Positions 18,695-27,157 of a stretch of DNA of 64,000 nt are shown piece after piece. Made by a program: the position numbers and the translations under genes. The stretch lies in contig JAAYCL010000015.1 of NCBI GenBank assembly GCA_012729785.1, positions 49,645-113,644 on the forward strand, given 5' to 3'. The notes beneath the pieces were generated by a model. The model was given only the letters and a program-made list of their open reading frames with translations. It had not been told where the DNA came from and made no database searches. The first letter of the stretch is position 1, and every line of letters starts with the position of its first letter. This DNA comes from Chlamydiota bacterium (GTDB lineage Bacteria > Auribacterota > Tritonobacteria > UBA1439).

Positions 18695-19602
18695 AGAAGA
18701 TGCTGATCGCCGCGGCCGTCTCCGCGGCCGCCGTCACCGGCTGCGCAGAGGAGCCGGCGGAGGAGGCGCGGCGTCCGAAAATCCCGTCCCTGCAGGGACG
18801 GCTCGTCTACCAGCGCGGCGAGGGGAACAGGAGCGAGCTGTGGCTGATGGACCTCTCCACGCGCAGGAGCGTCCGACTCACGGACAACGACGTCCTCGAC
18901 GAGTACCCGCGCTGGTCGCCCGACGGGAAGGAGATCGCCTTCTACTCCGACCGCGACGGGACCCGCCGGCTATACCTGATGGACGCCGCGGGGGGCAACG
19001 TCCGCCGCCTGACCGGCGCGCTGCCGGTACAGGAGGATCCGACATGGTCGCCCGACGGGCGGCGGCTCTGCTTCTGGGGGCGGCACGACGCGAAGGGGCC
19101 CGAGAATCTCTACCTGATACGCCGCGACGGGACCGAAATGACGAACCTCACCCGCTCCCGCAAAGGGACGCGCCGCGTGCCCGCCTGGTCGCCGGACGGC
19201 TCCCGGATCGCCTTCACCTCCAACCGCTACCTCAACCACCAGGTCTACCTGATCGGGGCGGACGGCGCGGGGGAGCGGCGCCTGACGGGAAACCCGCGCG
19301 GGGCGTGCCGCCCGCGATGGTCCCCGGACGGGAAGAGGATCGCCTACTCGGACGGCGGCTACGGGGTGCGCAAGAACGTCGACATCTGGGAAATGGACCC
19401 GGACGGCGAACGGAAGATCCGGCTCTCGAAGGGGGAGGGGAACGACTACGACCCCGCCTACGCGCCGGACGGAAGATGGATCATCTTCGCCTCCGACCGG
19501 ACCGGGTGCTACGAACTGTACCTGATGCGGCGCGACGGGAGCGACGAAACGCGCCTGACGGAGTTCGGGGGCTACACCCGGTACCCGGATTGGACGCGGT
19601 GA
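18691..19602 (+). CDS. TolB-like beta-propeller lipoprotein
   Basis: 303-residue lipoprotein: signal peptide with lipobox ending AVTGC (Cys18), then repeated TolB/WD40-like PD40 blades with cores such as PRWSPDGKEIAFYSDRDG, PTWSPDGRRLCFWG, PAWSPDGSRIAFTSNR and PRWSPDGKRIAYSDG. About six blades are visible, enough for one propeller. It lacks the N-terminal TolB domain, so it is a PD40 propeller rather than bona fide TolB. Its start overlaps the rsmA stop. A role in outer-membrane or substrate binding is inferred from the family. Confidence 0.82.
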   Translation: MKKMLIAAAVSAAAVTGCAEEPAEEARRPKIPSLQGRLVYQRGEGNRSELWLMDLSTRRSVRLTDNDVLDEYPRWSPDGKEIAFYSDRDGTRRLYLMDAAGGNVRRLTGALPVQEDPTWSPDGRRLCFWGRHDAKGPENLYLIRRDGTEMTNLTRSRKGTRRVPAWSPDGSRIAFTSNRYLNHQVYLIGADGAGERRLTGNPRGACRPRWSPDGKRIAYSDGGYGVRKNVDIWEMDPDGERKIRLSKGEGNDYDPAYAPDGRWIIFASDRTGCYELYLMRRDGSDETRLTEFGGYTRYPDWTR

Positions 19603-19629
19603 CCGGCGGGGATCCCCGCGGCGTCACCG
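19597..19629. terminator. Long palindromic hairpin between convergent genes
   Basis: CGGTGAC and GTCACCG flank an inner GCGGGG/CCCCGC stem, giving a long, almost complete palindrome between the ends of the TolB-like gene (plus) and the STN-like gene (minus). There is no T-run on either side, so it may act as a bidirectional pause or Rho-dependent end rather than a classic terminator. Confidence 0.5.
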
Positions 19630-19630
19630 G

Positions 19631-20272
19631 TCAGTCCATCGGGGGAGGGTCCCCCTCGGGCGGCGGCTCCTCGTCGGGCGGCGGCGCCTCCGGGGGAGGC
19701 TCCGCGTCGGGCGGCTGGTCGGGCGGCGCGTCGGGGGGGGGCGGCTGGTTCTCCGGCTGCGCGGCGGGCGCCTCCGCGTCCTGTGCGGGGCGGCGCGGCG
19801 GCCTGCGCCGTCTCCGCCTGCGGCGCTGCAACGCCTCCTCCCGCGCCCGCGTCTCCTCCTGGCGCTCCTGCCCGACCGACGGATCTCCGCCGGAAACCGG
19901 GGGCGGCGCGCTCCCGGTCCCCTCGTCCATCACGGTCACCTCGCTCACCACCATCTGCCCGTCGATCTTGCGCGACTTCGCCATATAGCTGCCGAGGAGC
20001 CGGCTCAAAAACTCCTCGTAGGCCGCGTCTCGCAGGTCGAGTGTCGCGGTGGCGCTCTTGCCCGCGAACTTGTTGAAGGTGACGCCGCTTTTTCGCGAGA
20101 ATTCGGAGAGGAGTTGCTCCACCGGCGCCTCGTTGGAGGTCACGGTGATCCGCCCGTTCTCGCAGCGCATCTCGAACCCCCCTGTGGGGACGGGGGTCGC
20201 CGAGGACCGGGGCGGGAGGGCGGCCGCAAGGCACAGCAGCGCGGACAGCAGGGACAACGGCGTAGGTCTCAT
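19631..20272 (-). CDS. Exported protein with STN-like domain and Arg/Pro-rich tail
   Basis: 213-residue exported protein. The signal peptide is residues 1-26. Residues about 35-115 resemble the secretin/TonB short N-terminal (STN) fold (GRITVTSNEAPVEQLLSEF, TATLDLRDAAYEEFLSRLL). The tail has a run of about eight Arg and then a very Pro/Asp/Glu-rich end. In STN proteins the domain lies in the periplasm of outer-membrane receptors or secretins; here no barrel follows. It is 26 bases downstream of the EcfS gene and probably the last gene of the cobalamin-riboswitch operon, so it may help couple outer-membrane and inner-membrane steps; that is inference. Confidence 0.6.
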   Translation of the reverse strand: MRPTPLSLLSALLCLAAALPPRSSATPVPTGGFEMRCENGRITVTSNEAPVEQLLSEFSRKSGVTFNKFAGKSATATLDLRDAAYEEFLSRLLGSYMAKSRKIDGQMVVSEVTVMDEGTGSAPPPVSGGDPSVGQERQEETRAREEALQRRRRRRRRPPRRPAQDAEAPAAQPENQPPPPDAPPDQPPDAEPPPEAPPPDEEPPPEGDPPPMD

Positions 20273-20298
20273 CGCGGCGCAGTTCCAGTGCGGGCAGT

Positions 20299-20910
20299 CT
20301 AGCACCCGAGGCGGGCCAGGGCAAGCCGTTTCTGCGCGTAGCGCAGCGCCCCGATGAGCCCGTTGCCGAGCAGAAGGGCGAAGGCGGCGTTCCCCGCCGC
20401 GTGAACGGCGTCGAACGGGAACGAGGCCGCGTTCACCGCGAGCCACGACCGGAGTGAGAGGGGGTGCACGAACGAGTACCAGTACCAGAAGTTCATTATC
20501 CAGCCGAAGAGGAAGCCCCACGCGGCGGTGAACAGGGCGAGCGCGCCCCGACCCACCCGCGGCGCCGAGACGCCCAGCGCCCCCGCCGTGAGGCCGCACG
20601 CCCCCCACGCGACCATCTGCCAGACGGTCCAGGGGCCGTGCCCGAGGAAGATGTTGGAGACGAGGGCGGCGACCGCGCCGACGAGGAAACCGGCCGCGGG
20701 GCCGAAGACGAAGCCGGAGGCGGCGACGACGAACGTCGCCGGCTGGAGTCCCGGCACGGCGGCGAACGGGAGCCGGCCGAGGGCCGCGAGCGCCGCCAAA
20801 ACGGCGATGAGCGGGATCTCGCGCGAGGAGAGCCGGCCGCGCTCGAAGCGGAGGAACGCCGCCCAGAGGGCCGCAACGGCGACGAGCATGCTGAGGAGGG
20901 CGCGGGTCAT
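20299..20910 (-). CDS. ECF transporter substrate-binding membrane subunit (EcfS), probably for cobalamin
   Basis: 203-residue integral membrane protein with about six helices. The segments SGFVFGPAAGFLVGAVAALV, GPWTVWQMVAWGACGLTAG and WGFLFGWIMNFWYW are typical of ECF-type S components that are encoded next to DUF4430 proteins and regulated by B12. It binds the vitamin and delivers it through EcfT. The start ATG at 20910 overlaps the stop of the ATPase gene. Substrate is inferred from the riboswitch at the head of the operon, not from the sequence of the S component itself, which is poorly conserved in this class. Confidence 0.8.
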   Translation of the reverse strand: MTRALLSMLVAVAALWAAFLRFERGRLSSREIPLIAVLAALAALGRLPFAAVPGLQPATFVVAASGFVFGPAAGFLVGAVAALVSNIFLGHGPWTVWQMVAWGACGLTAGALGVSAPRVGRGALALFTAAWGFLFGWIMNFWYWYSFVHPLSLRSWLAVNAASFPFDAVHAAGNAAFALLLGNGLIGALRYAQKRLALARLGC

Positions 20911-22460
20911 GGGACCGGCGCCTCCGCCGCGGCGCGTTCCGCGAAGCGCCGGAAGAGGCGGCCGGCCAGGGGCGGATCGAACGGGGCCCCGGCGAGGACC
21001 GTGCCGGCCGGCCCCTCCGCGGCGACGACGCCGTCGGAGAGCAGGACGACGCGTCCGGCGCACCCCGCGGCGAAGCCGAGATCCTGTGTCACGAGCAGGA
21101 CCGCCGCGCCGCGCGCCGCCGCGGCTTCGAGCATCGAGGCGAGGCGGCGCTTCAGGAGCGGGTCCTGCCCGCGGGTCGGCTCGTCGAGGAGGAGCAGGGG
21201 CGGACAGGCGGCCATCGCCGCTCCGAGCGCCACGCACTGCCGCTCCCCCGCGGAGAGTTCGCGCGGGTTCCTCCCCGCGAGGCGGGCGAGCCCCCAGGCG
21301 TCGAGCAGGCGCGCCGCGTCGCCGTCTTCGGCGCGGCCGAGGAGGCGCGAGGTGTAGCCGATCTCCTCCTCCACGGTGTCGTGGAAGAGGAAGTCGCCGG
21401 GGTTCTGCGTGAGGTAGCCGCAGGCGGCGGCGCGCTCCCGGTTCCGCATCAGGGCCGGGTCCCCGCCGTCGAGCAGGACCGCGCCGCCCGAGGGGCGGAG
21501 GAGGCCGCAGGCGAGCTTGAGGAGCGTGCTCTTCCCCGCCCCGTTGGGGCCGAGCAGGGCGGTGATCTCCCCGGCGCGCAGCTCAAGACTCACCCGGTCG
21601 AGGACGGGCGGGCCGTCGCGGTAGGCGAACGCGACGCGGTCCAGGCGGAGGATCGGGCGGGGCGGGGGGGGCGTCCCCGGGACGACGCGGCGCGCCCCGC
21701 GCGCGCTCGGCGCGCCGGCCCCGGAGCCGGGCAGATAGTCCGGCGCCGCCTCCGCCGCCCACCGGCGGAACTCCGGCGGCGCGCCGTCGAAACGGGGACG
21801 GCCACGGTCGAAATAGATGACGCGTTCGGCGGCCTCGAGACAGCGCTCGACGCGCTGTTCGACCAGCACGATCGTGCAGCCGAGGTCGCGGCGGAGACGG
21901 GAGAGGAGCGAGAGGAGGTCCTCCGCCGCCGCGGGGTCGAGCTGCGAGGTCGGCTCGTCGAGCACGAGCGTCCGCGCCCCCGCCGCCATCGCCGCCCCGA
22001 GGCAGACCCGCTGCCGCATCCCGCCGGAGAGTTCGTCGACCCGCGCCCCCAGAAGATCCTGGATGCCGAGGCGCTCGGCGATCTCCTCCACGCGCCGGCG
22101 CGCCGCCGCGGGGGGGATCCCGAGGTTCTCCGGCCCGAACGAGAGCTCCCGCTCCACGCGTCTCATCAGCGCCTGCCGCTCGGGATCCTGGAGCACGACG
22201 CCGATCTCCGCGTGGAGGATGCGCCGGTCGATCCGCTCGATCGGCTCGCCGCGGAACAGGAGGCGCCCACCGACCGTTCCGCCGAAGAAGCTCGGCACGA
22301 GGCCGGCGAGGGCGAGGGCGAGCGTCGACTTGCCCCCTCCCGACGGGCCGGTCACGAGCGCGAACCCCCCCTCCTCCAGCGACAGGGAGACCCGGTCCAG
22401 CGCGGGGCGGGGCGCGCCGGGATAGAGGTAGGTGAACCGCTCTGCCAGAAAATGGCTCAC
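20907..22460 (-). CDS. ECF transporter ATPase, two fused ABC domains (EcfA-EcfA')
   Basis: 517-residue cytoplasmic energiser with two ABC cassettes. The first half has Walker A GPSGGGKST, Q-loop VLQDPERQ, signature LSGGMRQRV and Walker B TLVLDEPTSQLDP. The second half, after a Pro/Gly-rich linker, has GPNGAGKST, TQNPGDF, LSAGERQCV and LLLLDEPTRGQDP. Most ECF systems use two separate ATPases; fusion is found in some lineages. Start is GTG 22460, overlapping the EcfT stop (GTGA); sequence upstream in the frame is not ABC-like. Confidence 0.93.
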   Translation of the reverse strand: MSHFLAERFTYLYPGAPRPALDRVSLSLEEGGFALVTGPSGGGKSTLALALAGLVPSFFGGTVGGRLLFRGEPIERIDRRILHAEIGVVLQDPERQALMRRVERELSFGPENLGIPPAAARRRVEEIAERLGIQDLLGARVDELSGGMRQRVCLGAAMAAGARTLVLDEPTSQLDPAAAEDLLSLLSRLRRDLGCTIVLVEQRVERCLEAAERVIYFDRGRPRFDGAPPEFRRWAAEAAPDYLPGSGAGAPSARGARRVVPGTPPPPRPILRLDRVAFAYRDGPPVLDRVSLELRAGEITALLGPNGAGKSTLLKLACGLLRPSGGAVLLDGGDPALMRNRERAAACGYLTQNPGDFLFHDTVEEEIGYTSRLLGRAEDGDAARLLDAWGLARLAGRNPRELSAGERQCVALGAAMAACPPLLLLDEPTRGQDPLLKRRLASMLEAAAARGAAVLLVTQDLGFAAGCAGRVVLLSDGVVAAEGPAGTVLAGAPFDPPLAGRLFRRFAERAAAEAPVP

Positions 22461-23356
22461 CGGGCCGCCCTCCGGGCGAGGGCCACGGCCGCCGCGAGCG
22501 GCGCCGCGGCCGCGAAAAGCCACGGCAGGTCCGCCGCGATGCAGAGCCGGCCGAGGCGCGGGTAGAAGACGAAGGCACCCTTGCCGAGAACGAGGCCGGC
22601 GCCGGTCGCGGCGAGCGAGAGGGCCGCGCCGAAGGCGAGGACCCGGTCGGCCCGTCTCCAGGGCGGCGCGGGGGCGGCGCTGCGCGCGCCGCAGCCGAAG
22701 CCGCGGGTCTGGAGCGCGACGGCGGTGTCCCACGCCCCCTCGAGGGAGGAGACGAGGAGGGCGTGGAGGATCGGGCGGGAGGCGTTGATCCGGGAGAGAA
22801 GGTTCCGGTCGTCCAACGCGGCGCCGCGGACCGCCATCACGCTGCGGATCCTGCCGAGGTCGCGTCGCATCCGGGGGATCGCGAGAAGGGCGAGGGAAAC
22901 CGCGAGCGCCGTCTTCGGCGCGAAGCGGGAACAGAGGGCGAACGCCCCGTCGGCGTCGGCGAGCGTTTCCGCGAGGGAGAAGGCGGCTATCGCGAGGGCG
23001 ATCCTGAGGCCCGAGGAGAGGCCGAAGACGAGCGGCTCGAGGCGGAGCGTGAACGGGAGAAACAAGACGCGCGGCGGGACCAGCACCGTCTCCCCGGACC
23101 GCGTCAGGAGGACGTTGACGAGGGCGAAGAGGACGGCGGAGGGGACGGCGATTGAGAGCGTCTTCCCGCACGCCCGCGGACCGGCGGCCGCGGCGAGGGC
23201 GGCGAGGGCGGCGGCGAGGAGGACCCCGAGCCAGAGGGGGTTGCCCCACGCCGCCGCGGGAAGGAAGACGGCGGCGGCGGCGAGGAGGGCGGCGAGCGGG
23301 TGGAAGCCCGCCGCCGTCCGGCTGCGCACTGCCGGCGGCGCTCCGACCGCGGTCAT
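22457..23356 (-). CDS. ECF transporter transmembrane subunit (EcfT)
   Basis: 299-residue membrane coupling subunit of the ECF transporter. It has N-terminal helices (HPLAALLAAAAVFLPAAAWG), a central part with ASRPILHALLVSSLEGA and the two coupling-helix motifs: AIPRMRRDLGRIRSVMAVRG contains the characteristic Ala-Arg-Gly-type motif and LQTRGFGCGAR is the second. The C-terminal region has two more helices. Start ATG overlaps the stop of the DUF4430 gene; stop overlaps EcfA. Confidence 0.88.
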   Translation of the reverse strand: MTAVGAPPAVRSRTAAGFHPLAALLAAAAVFLPAAAWGNPLWLGVLLAAALAALAAAAGPRACGKTLSIAVPSAVLFALVNVLLTRSGETVLVPPRVLFLPFTLRLEPLVFGLSSGLRIALAIAAFSLAETLADADGAFALCSRFAPKTALAVSLALLAIPRMRRDLGRIRSVMAVRGAALDDRNLLSRINASRPILHALLVSSLEGAWDTAVALQTRGFGCGARSAAPAPPWRRADRVLAFGAALSLAATGAGLVLGKGAFVFYPRLGRLCIAADLPWLFAAAAPLAAAVALARRAAR

Positions 23357-24264
23357 TCGATCACCGGCGCAGGGAGGACGTCGTCCCCCGCGACCACCGC
23401 GGAGGCCATCCCCCGGATCCTTTCCGGGCGTGAGATCAGCACGTCGGCGGCGGCGCAGGCGCGCGCCGTGTCCGTGCCGGTGACGAGCCAGAGCGGCGCG
23501 GGGCGCGTCGCGCCGCCCACGACCGCGACGAGCGCGCCGGCGCCGGGATGGGAGGAGCGCGGCGTCCCGGCGAGGTCGAGGCGGCGCATCCCGGCGGCGC
23601 CGCCATCCACGAACAAGCCCGTGCGGGCGCCGTCGGAGATCGAGCGTTTCACGAGCGGGACGCGCGCGATCCCGTCCCAGGGGCCGATGACAAGCGACGG
23701 GGCGTCGGACGGCGGCTCGGATTCCGCCAGCGGCGCAACGCGCACCCCGGCTGCGCCGCGTCGCGCCAGCGCGGAGACGAGCCCCCTCGCCGCCGCCTCG
23801 GCGCCGGGGCTGAAGAGGACGCGCGGGGGCAGGGAGCCGTCCCGCGCCGCCTGGACGAACGGATGCGGGTAGCCGCCGATGATCGCCCGGACCTGCCGCA
23901 CCCCGTCCCACAGGTGGAGATCCCACTGGAGCATGTCGCCCGGTTCGGGGATGCAGGACGCCGCCCCCCGCTCCGCCAGAATCCCGTTCAGGTAGTAGAA
24001 CCACGCCTGCCCGGCGTCCCGCGCCCCCTTGGCCGGCAGGCCGTTGATCCGCGACACGAAGGCGCCGCCGAACGCGGTCTCCACCTGCGCGCACTCCTCG
24101 AGGAGGCGGAGGGCCGAACGCCCGCGCGCGGGAACGGACCGCTCGGCGAGGGGCGGCGAGGAGAAGTTGCGGCAGACGAGGACGGCGACCTCGGCCCCGC
24201 CTGCGGGGGGCGGAGCGGAGGCGGCGAGGGCCGCCGCGGCAACCATCCCGAGTATCGGATGCAT
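23353..24264 (-). CDS. DUF4430 (transcobalamin C-terminal-like) exported protein
   Basis: 303-residue exported protein. Signal peptide at residues 1-24. The first half has the DUF4430 pattern: VLVCRNF, a Leu/Glu-rich helix (LRLLEECAQV), AWFYYLNGILAERGAASC and PGDMLQWDLHLW. This fold is known from the C-terminal beta domain of transcobalamin and intrinsic factor. The second half (about 130-303) is an alpha/beta domain I do not recognise, with VLFSPGAEAAARGLVSALA, LVIGPWDG and repeated AALVAVVGG-type strands, perhaps a second ligand domain. It lies between the surface protein and EcfT in the cobalamin-riboswitch operon, so corrinoid binding at the membrane surface is a strong inference. Confidence 0.82.
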   Translation of the reverse strand: MHPILGMVAAAALAASAPPPAGGAEVAVLVCRNFSSPPLAERSVPARGRSALRLLEECAQVETAFGGAFVSRINGLPAKGARDAGQAWFYYLNGILAERGAASCIPEPGDMLQWDLHLWDGVRQVRAIIGGYPHPFVQAARDGSLPPRVLFSPGAEAAARGLVSALARRGAAGVRVAPLAESEPPSDAPSLVIGPWDGIARVPLVKRSISDGARTGLFVDGGAAGMRRLDLAGTPRSSHPGAGALVAVVGGATRPAPLWLVTGTDTARACAAADVLISRPERIRGMASAVVAGDDVLPAPVIE

Positions 24265-24290
24265 CCGGTCCCCCCGCGCCGCATCGGTCC

Positions 24291-26774
24291 CTAGTAGTGC
24301 ACGGCGCACACCGCGTCCAGGTCGAATCCCGACGACCCGGCGCCGGAGCACGACCCCAGATCGGTCACGTGCCGCACGCGATCGCCGTTCCGGTCGACGA
24401 GCCAGCCGTCGCCCGTGGCGGTGATGCGGACGAAGCGCACCCAGTCGAGGTTGAGCGCGTCGAGGTCGAAGGCGTCTCCGCCGGCCGCGGGCGTGCGCGG
24501 GTCGGGGGAGCCGCCGCTGCTGTACGTCGGGGAGACGCCCGCGAAGCCGCGCGACGAGCCGTCGGCGTCGAGGTAGCAGTACGGATTGTAGAGGTTGAGT
24601 TCCCCGGTGTCCGTGTAGTGCGGGACGAAGTCGAAGGGGAAGGTGTGAAACAGCGCCCCGTCTTTGCTCACGGAGACCACCGCGGGCTCGATCCAGCGCC
24701 GCCGGGGGTCGCCCCCGGCGAAGAAGGCGTTCTCGAAGACGATGAAATCGGGGCCGGGGCCGTTCACGACGAGGTTGTCGGTGAACTCGAGCGTGATGCT
24801 GCCCCCGTACGGCGCCGACGCCCCGTTGTCGGTGTTGGCCCTGGCGTGCAGGGAGACGACGTGGGTCGACCCCATCGCCGCCCCCGCCCCGCGCGGGGCG
24901 CCGAGCGCCCACGAGAGGGACGACGAACCGTAGCCGCCCGGCGAGAGCGGATTGAACGAGACGACCCTGTCGGCGAACGGGTCGGCGGGGCCCGCGAGCG
25001 TCACCTCGCGCGGGACCGCGACCGCCCTCGCCTCGTCGGGGATGACGCCCGCGACGCCCGAGGCGGTGTAGGGGAGGGCGGCGTAGTGGCAGGCGGCGTC
25101 GTTGACGAGGCCGGTGTCGAGGAACTCCGTCCCGGCGCCGCGGTAGACGATGACGCCGTCCTCGGGGCTGGACGGGGGGGAGGCGGGGGAGCGGAGGATG
25201 ACGGTGAACGAGAAGTCGGGGTGCGCGGGATTGGTCCAGGCGAGGGCGACCTTCCGGTCGCTGGGCGCGGCGGAGAGGCCGGAGACGGAGAGGAGGGCGG
25301 GTTCGGAGACACGGATCGCCAGGTTCCTCTCCGCCTGCTCCGCCGCGGCGTCGGCGACGGCCGCCGTGAACGGGTAGTCGCCCGCGGTCGCCGCGACGGT
25401 GCCGCGGATGCGGCCCGAGGCGGCGTCGAGCGAGAGGCCCGAGGGGAGCCCGCCGCGCGGGAGCGACCATCGGTACGGCGGGGTCCCCCCTTCCGCATCG
25501 AGAGACGCCTCGTACGCCGCGTCGCGGGTCGCGTCCGGGAGATTGGAGGTGACGACGGTGAGCGCGTCGGCGTAGACGAGGAGTTCGAGCTCCGCGGCCG
25601 CCTCCTGCCCCTGCGCGTCGGTTACGCGCGCCGTGACGAGCAGATCGGCGGGCTCCCCGGGCGTGCCGCCGATGACGCCGCGCGCGGGGTCGATCCTGAG
25701 GCCGGCCGGGAGGGCGCCCGGATGGATCCGCCATTCGTAGGGGGGGGTCCCGCCGGAGGCCTCCAGCGTCTGCTCGTACGGCGCGCCGACGAGCCCCTCC
25801 GCCAGCGTTTCGGTCAGGATGAGGAGCTCCACCCCGCGGACGGTGAGGGCGTACTCGGCGACGTCGGCGTTCGAGCCGGCGTCCGAGACCATCGCCCTGA
25901 ACACCCACCGGCCCCCGGCGGACGGGACCCCGCCGACGAGGCCGCTCGCCGGCTCCAGCGAGAGCGCGTCGGGAAGGGCGCCGGCGACGATCGACCAGGC
26001 GTAGGGCGGGGTCCCGCCGGTCGCCTCCAGTTTCGCCGCGTACCCCTCCTTCGCGACCGCCTCGGGGAGCGCCCCGGTCGTGATGTAGAGCGGCTCGGTG
26101 ATCTTGCCCTGCGGGCGCTCGTACGCGATCCCCCCGCCGTCCGTGACGGCGAGGACGTAGACCGACTCCGCCCGCCTCCCCGCCGCGTCGACGACAGCGA
26201 GACCGACCTGGGCGGTCTCCGCGGTCCGCGCCGTCCCGCGCAGCATCCCGTGCGTCCCGTCGAGCTCGATCCCGGCGGGCAGGGCCCCCGAGGAGAGGCG
26301 CCAGGCGTACGGGAGCGTGCCCCCCTCCGCGAAGAGCGGAACGTAGTACGCGGTCCCGGTCACCGCGGGCGGCAGCGCCGCGGTCGTGATCCGCAAGGCC
26401 GCTTCGGGCTCCGGCGCCGCCCCGGCCTCCGCGGAGGGGCGCGCCGCAGCAGCCGGTGAGGCGGCGGGCGCCTCTTCGCCCTCCCCGCCGCCGTCGCGCG
26501 CGCGCGCGGAGGGGGGGACGGGAGTCGATTCACGAGAAGGCGCGGGGGAGGGCTCCGGCTCGGAGGCCTCGGGCGTGGAGTCACCGGCGCCGAAAAAGCG
26601 GGTGACGACGGTTGCGGGGTACAGGAGGCGCCTGAACGGGCGCGGCGCCCCGGCGCCGTTCCGTGCCGCCGGGGGGGCGGAGGCGCGGCGGTCGAGCGCC
26701 CGGGAGGCGGCGAACAGGGCCGCCCATACGAACAGTACAGCCGAGGCGAGGAGCGCGATCCTTGACGGTTTCAT
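24291..26774 (-). CDS. Large surface protein with four putative-Ig domains, first gene of B12 riboswitch operon
   Basis: 827-residue exported or membrane-anchored protein. A hydrophobic helix (residues 6-26) acts as signal or anchor, then a Pro/Ser/Glu-rich linker to about 125. Four He_PIG-type Ig repeats follow (about 126-208, 226-312, 313-402, 403-490), each with core GGTPPYxWxxxxGALPxGLxLD and a GTP/GTV turn. A fibronectin-like part has KVALAWTNPAHPDFSFTVI. The last 250 residues are a separate domain with SWALGAPRGAGAA, PGPDFIVFENAFFAG, PAVVSVSKDGALFHTF and DGDGWLVDRNGDR-like turns, resembling surface-protein domains found with B12 uptake genes elsewhere. Known B12 riboswitch operons can start with a capture protein, so I propose this role. 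I do not recognise any enzyme motif. Confidence 0.72.
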   Translation of the reverse strand: MKPSRIALLASAVLFVWAALFAASRALDRRASAPPAARNGAGAPRPFRRLLYPATVVTRFFGAGDSTPEASEPEPSPAPSRESTPVPPSARARDGGGEGEEAPAASPAAAARPSAEAGAAPEPEAALRITTAALPPAVTGTAYYVPLFAEGGTLPYAWRLSSGALPAGIELDGTHGMLRGTARTAETAQVGLAVVDAAGRRAESVYVLAVTDGGGIAYERPQGKITEPLYITTGALPEAVAKEGYAAKLEATGGTPPYAWSIVAGALPDALSLEPASGLVGGVPSAGGRWVFRAMVSDAGSNADVAEYALTVRGVELLILTETLAEGLVGAPYEQTLEASGGTPPYEWRIHPGALPAGLRIDPARGVIGGTPGEPADLLVTARVTDAQGQEAAAELELLVYADALTVVTSNLPDATRDAAYEASLDAEGGTPPYRWSLPRGGLPSGLSLDAASGRIRGTVAATAGDYPFTAAVADAAAEQAERNLAIRVSEPALLSVSGLSAAPSDRKVALAWTNPAHPDFSFTVILRSPASPPSSPEDGVIVYRGAGTEFLDTGLVNDAACHYAALPYTASGVAGVIPDEARAVAVPREVTLAGPADPFADRVVSFNPLSPGGYGSSSLSWALGAPRGAGAAMGSTHVVSLHARANTDNGASAPYGGSITLEFTDNLVVNGPGPDFIVFENAFFAGGDPRRRWIEPAVVSVSKDGALFHTFPFDFVPHYTDTGELNLYNPYCYLDADGSSRGFAGVSPTYSSGGSPDPRTPAAGGDAFDLDALNLDWVRFVRITATGDGWLVDRNGDRVRHVTDLGSCSGAGSSGFDLDAVCAVHY

Positions 26775-26819
26775 TCAATGCATCAATGCGGTGCGCGTAT
26801 CCTCCCCGGGAGGCGGGCG

Positions 26820-26850
26820 AAAAAAAAAGCCCTCCGCGTGAGCGAAGGGC
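26820..26850 (-). terminator. Riboswitch-controlled intrinsic terminator
   Basis: On the minus strand CCCTTCGC, loop TCAC, GCGGAGGG forms an 8-bp stem with one G-U pair, followed by C and nine Ts. It stands between the cobalamin riboswitch and the start of the surface-protein gene, the expected position of an expression platform. Confidence 0.88.
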
Positions 26851-26889
26851 TGCAGAATCGGCCGATCAGCTTCTCTCACCCCGGAGAAT

Positions 26890-27085
26890 ACAGCGACGCG
26901 AGGTTTCCTGGCTCGCGGCAATGCGTCCCTTTCCGGCCTTCCCGGCACGGCGGCCTCGGCGGCCGCTTGCACCAGTGACCGGAGGGCGTGTCCCTTCGCC
27001 GCTTACAGTTGCGGGGGCAGCAGCGGATTCTCACCGCTTTCCCTCTCCGTGCCAAAGAACCGGTGCAATGGTACGCCAGGAGCGT
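26890..27085 (-). ncRNA. Cobalamin riboswitch
   Basis: The minus-strand leader has the conserved blocks of the B12 riboswitch in the right order: GAGGGAAAGCGGTGAGAATC, then GCTGCCCCCGCAACTGTAAG, then GGTCACTGG, then GGGAAGGCCGG and finally the B12 box GCGAGCCAGGAAACCTCGC at 26898-26915. The class is AdoCbl or cobalamin; I did not assign a subclass. When cobalamin binds, the downstream terminator would form and shut off the surface-protein and ECF operon. The ends are approximate. Confidence 0.95.
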
Positions 27086-27157
27086 GCGGGGGTCAACAGG
27101 GGATTTCGCCGGATTTGTCGGGCCTGCCCTGCGTGCCGGGCGTGTCGCACGGCATTT

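Noticed and set aside
18691-19602. True TolB of the Tol-Pal system
   Set aside because: Only PD40 blades are present; the N-terminal TolB domain and tolQRA/pal neighbours are missing here.
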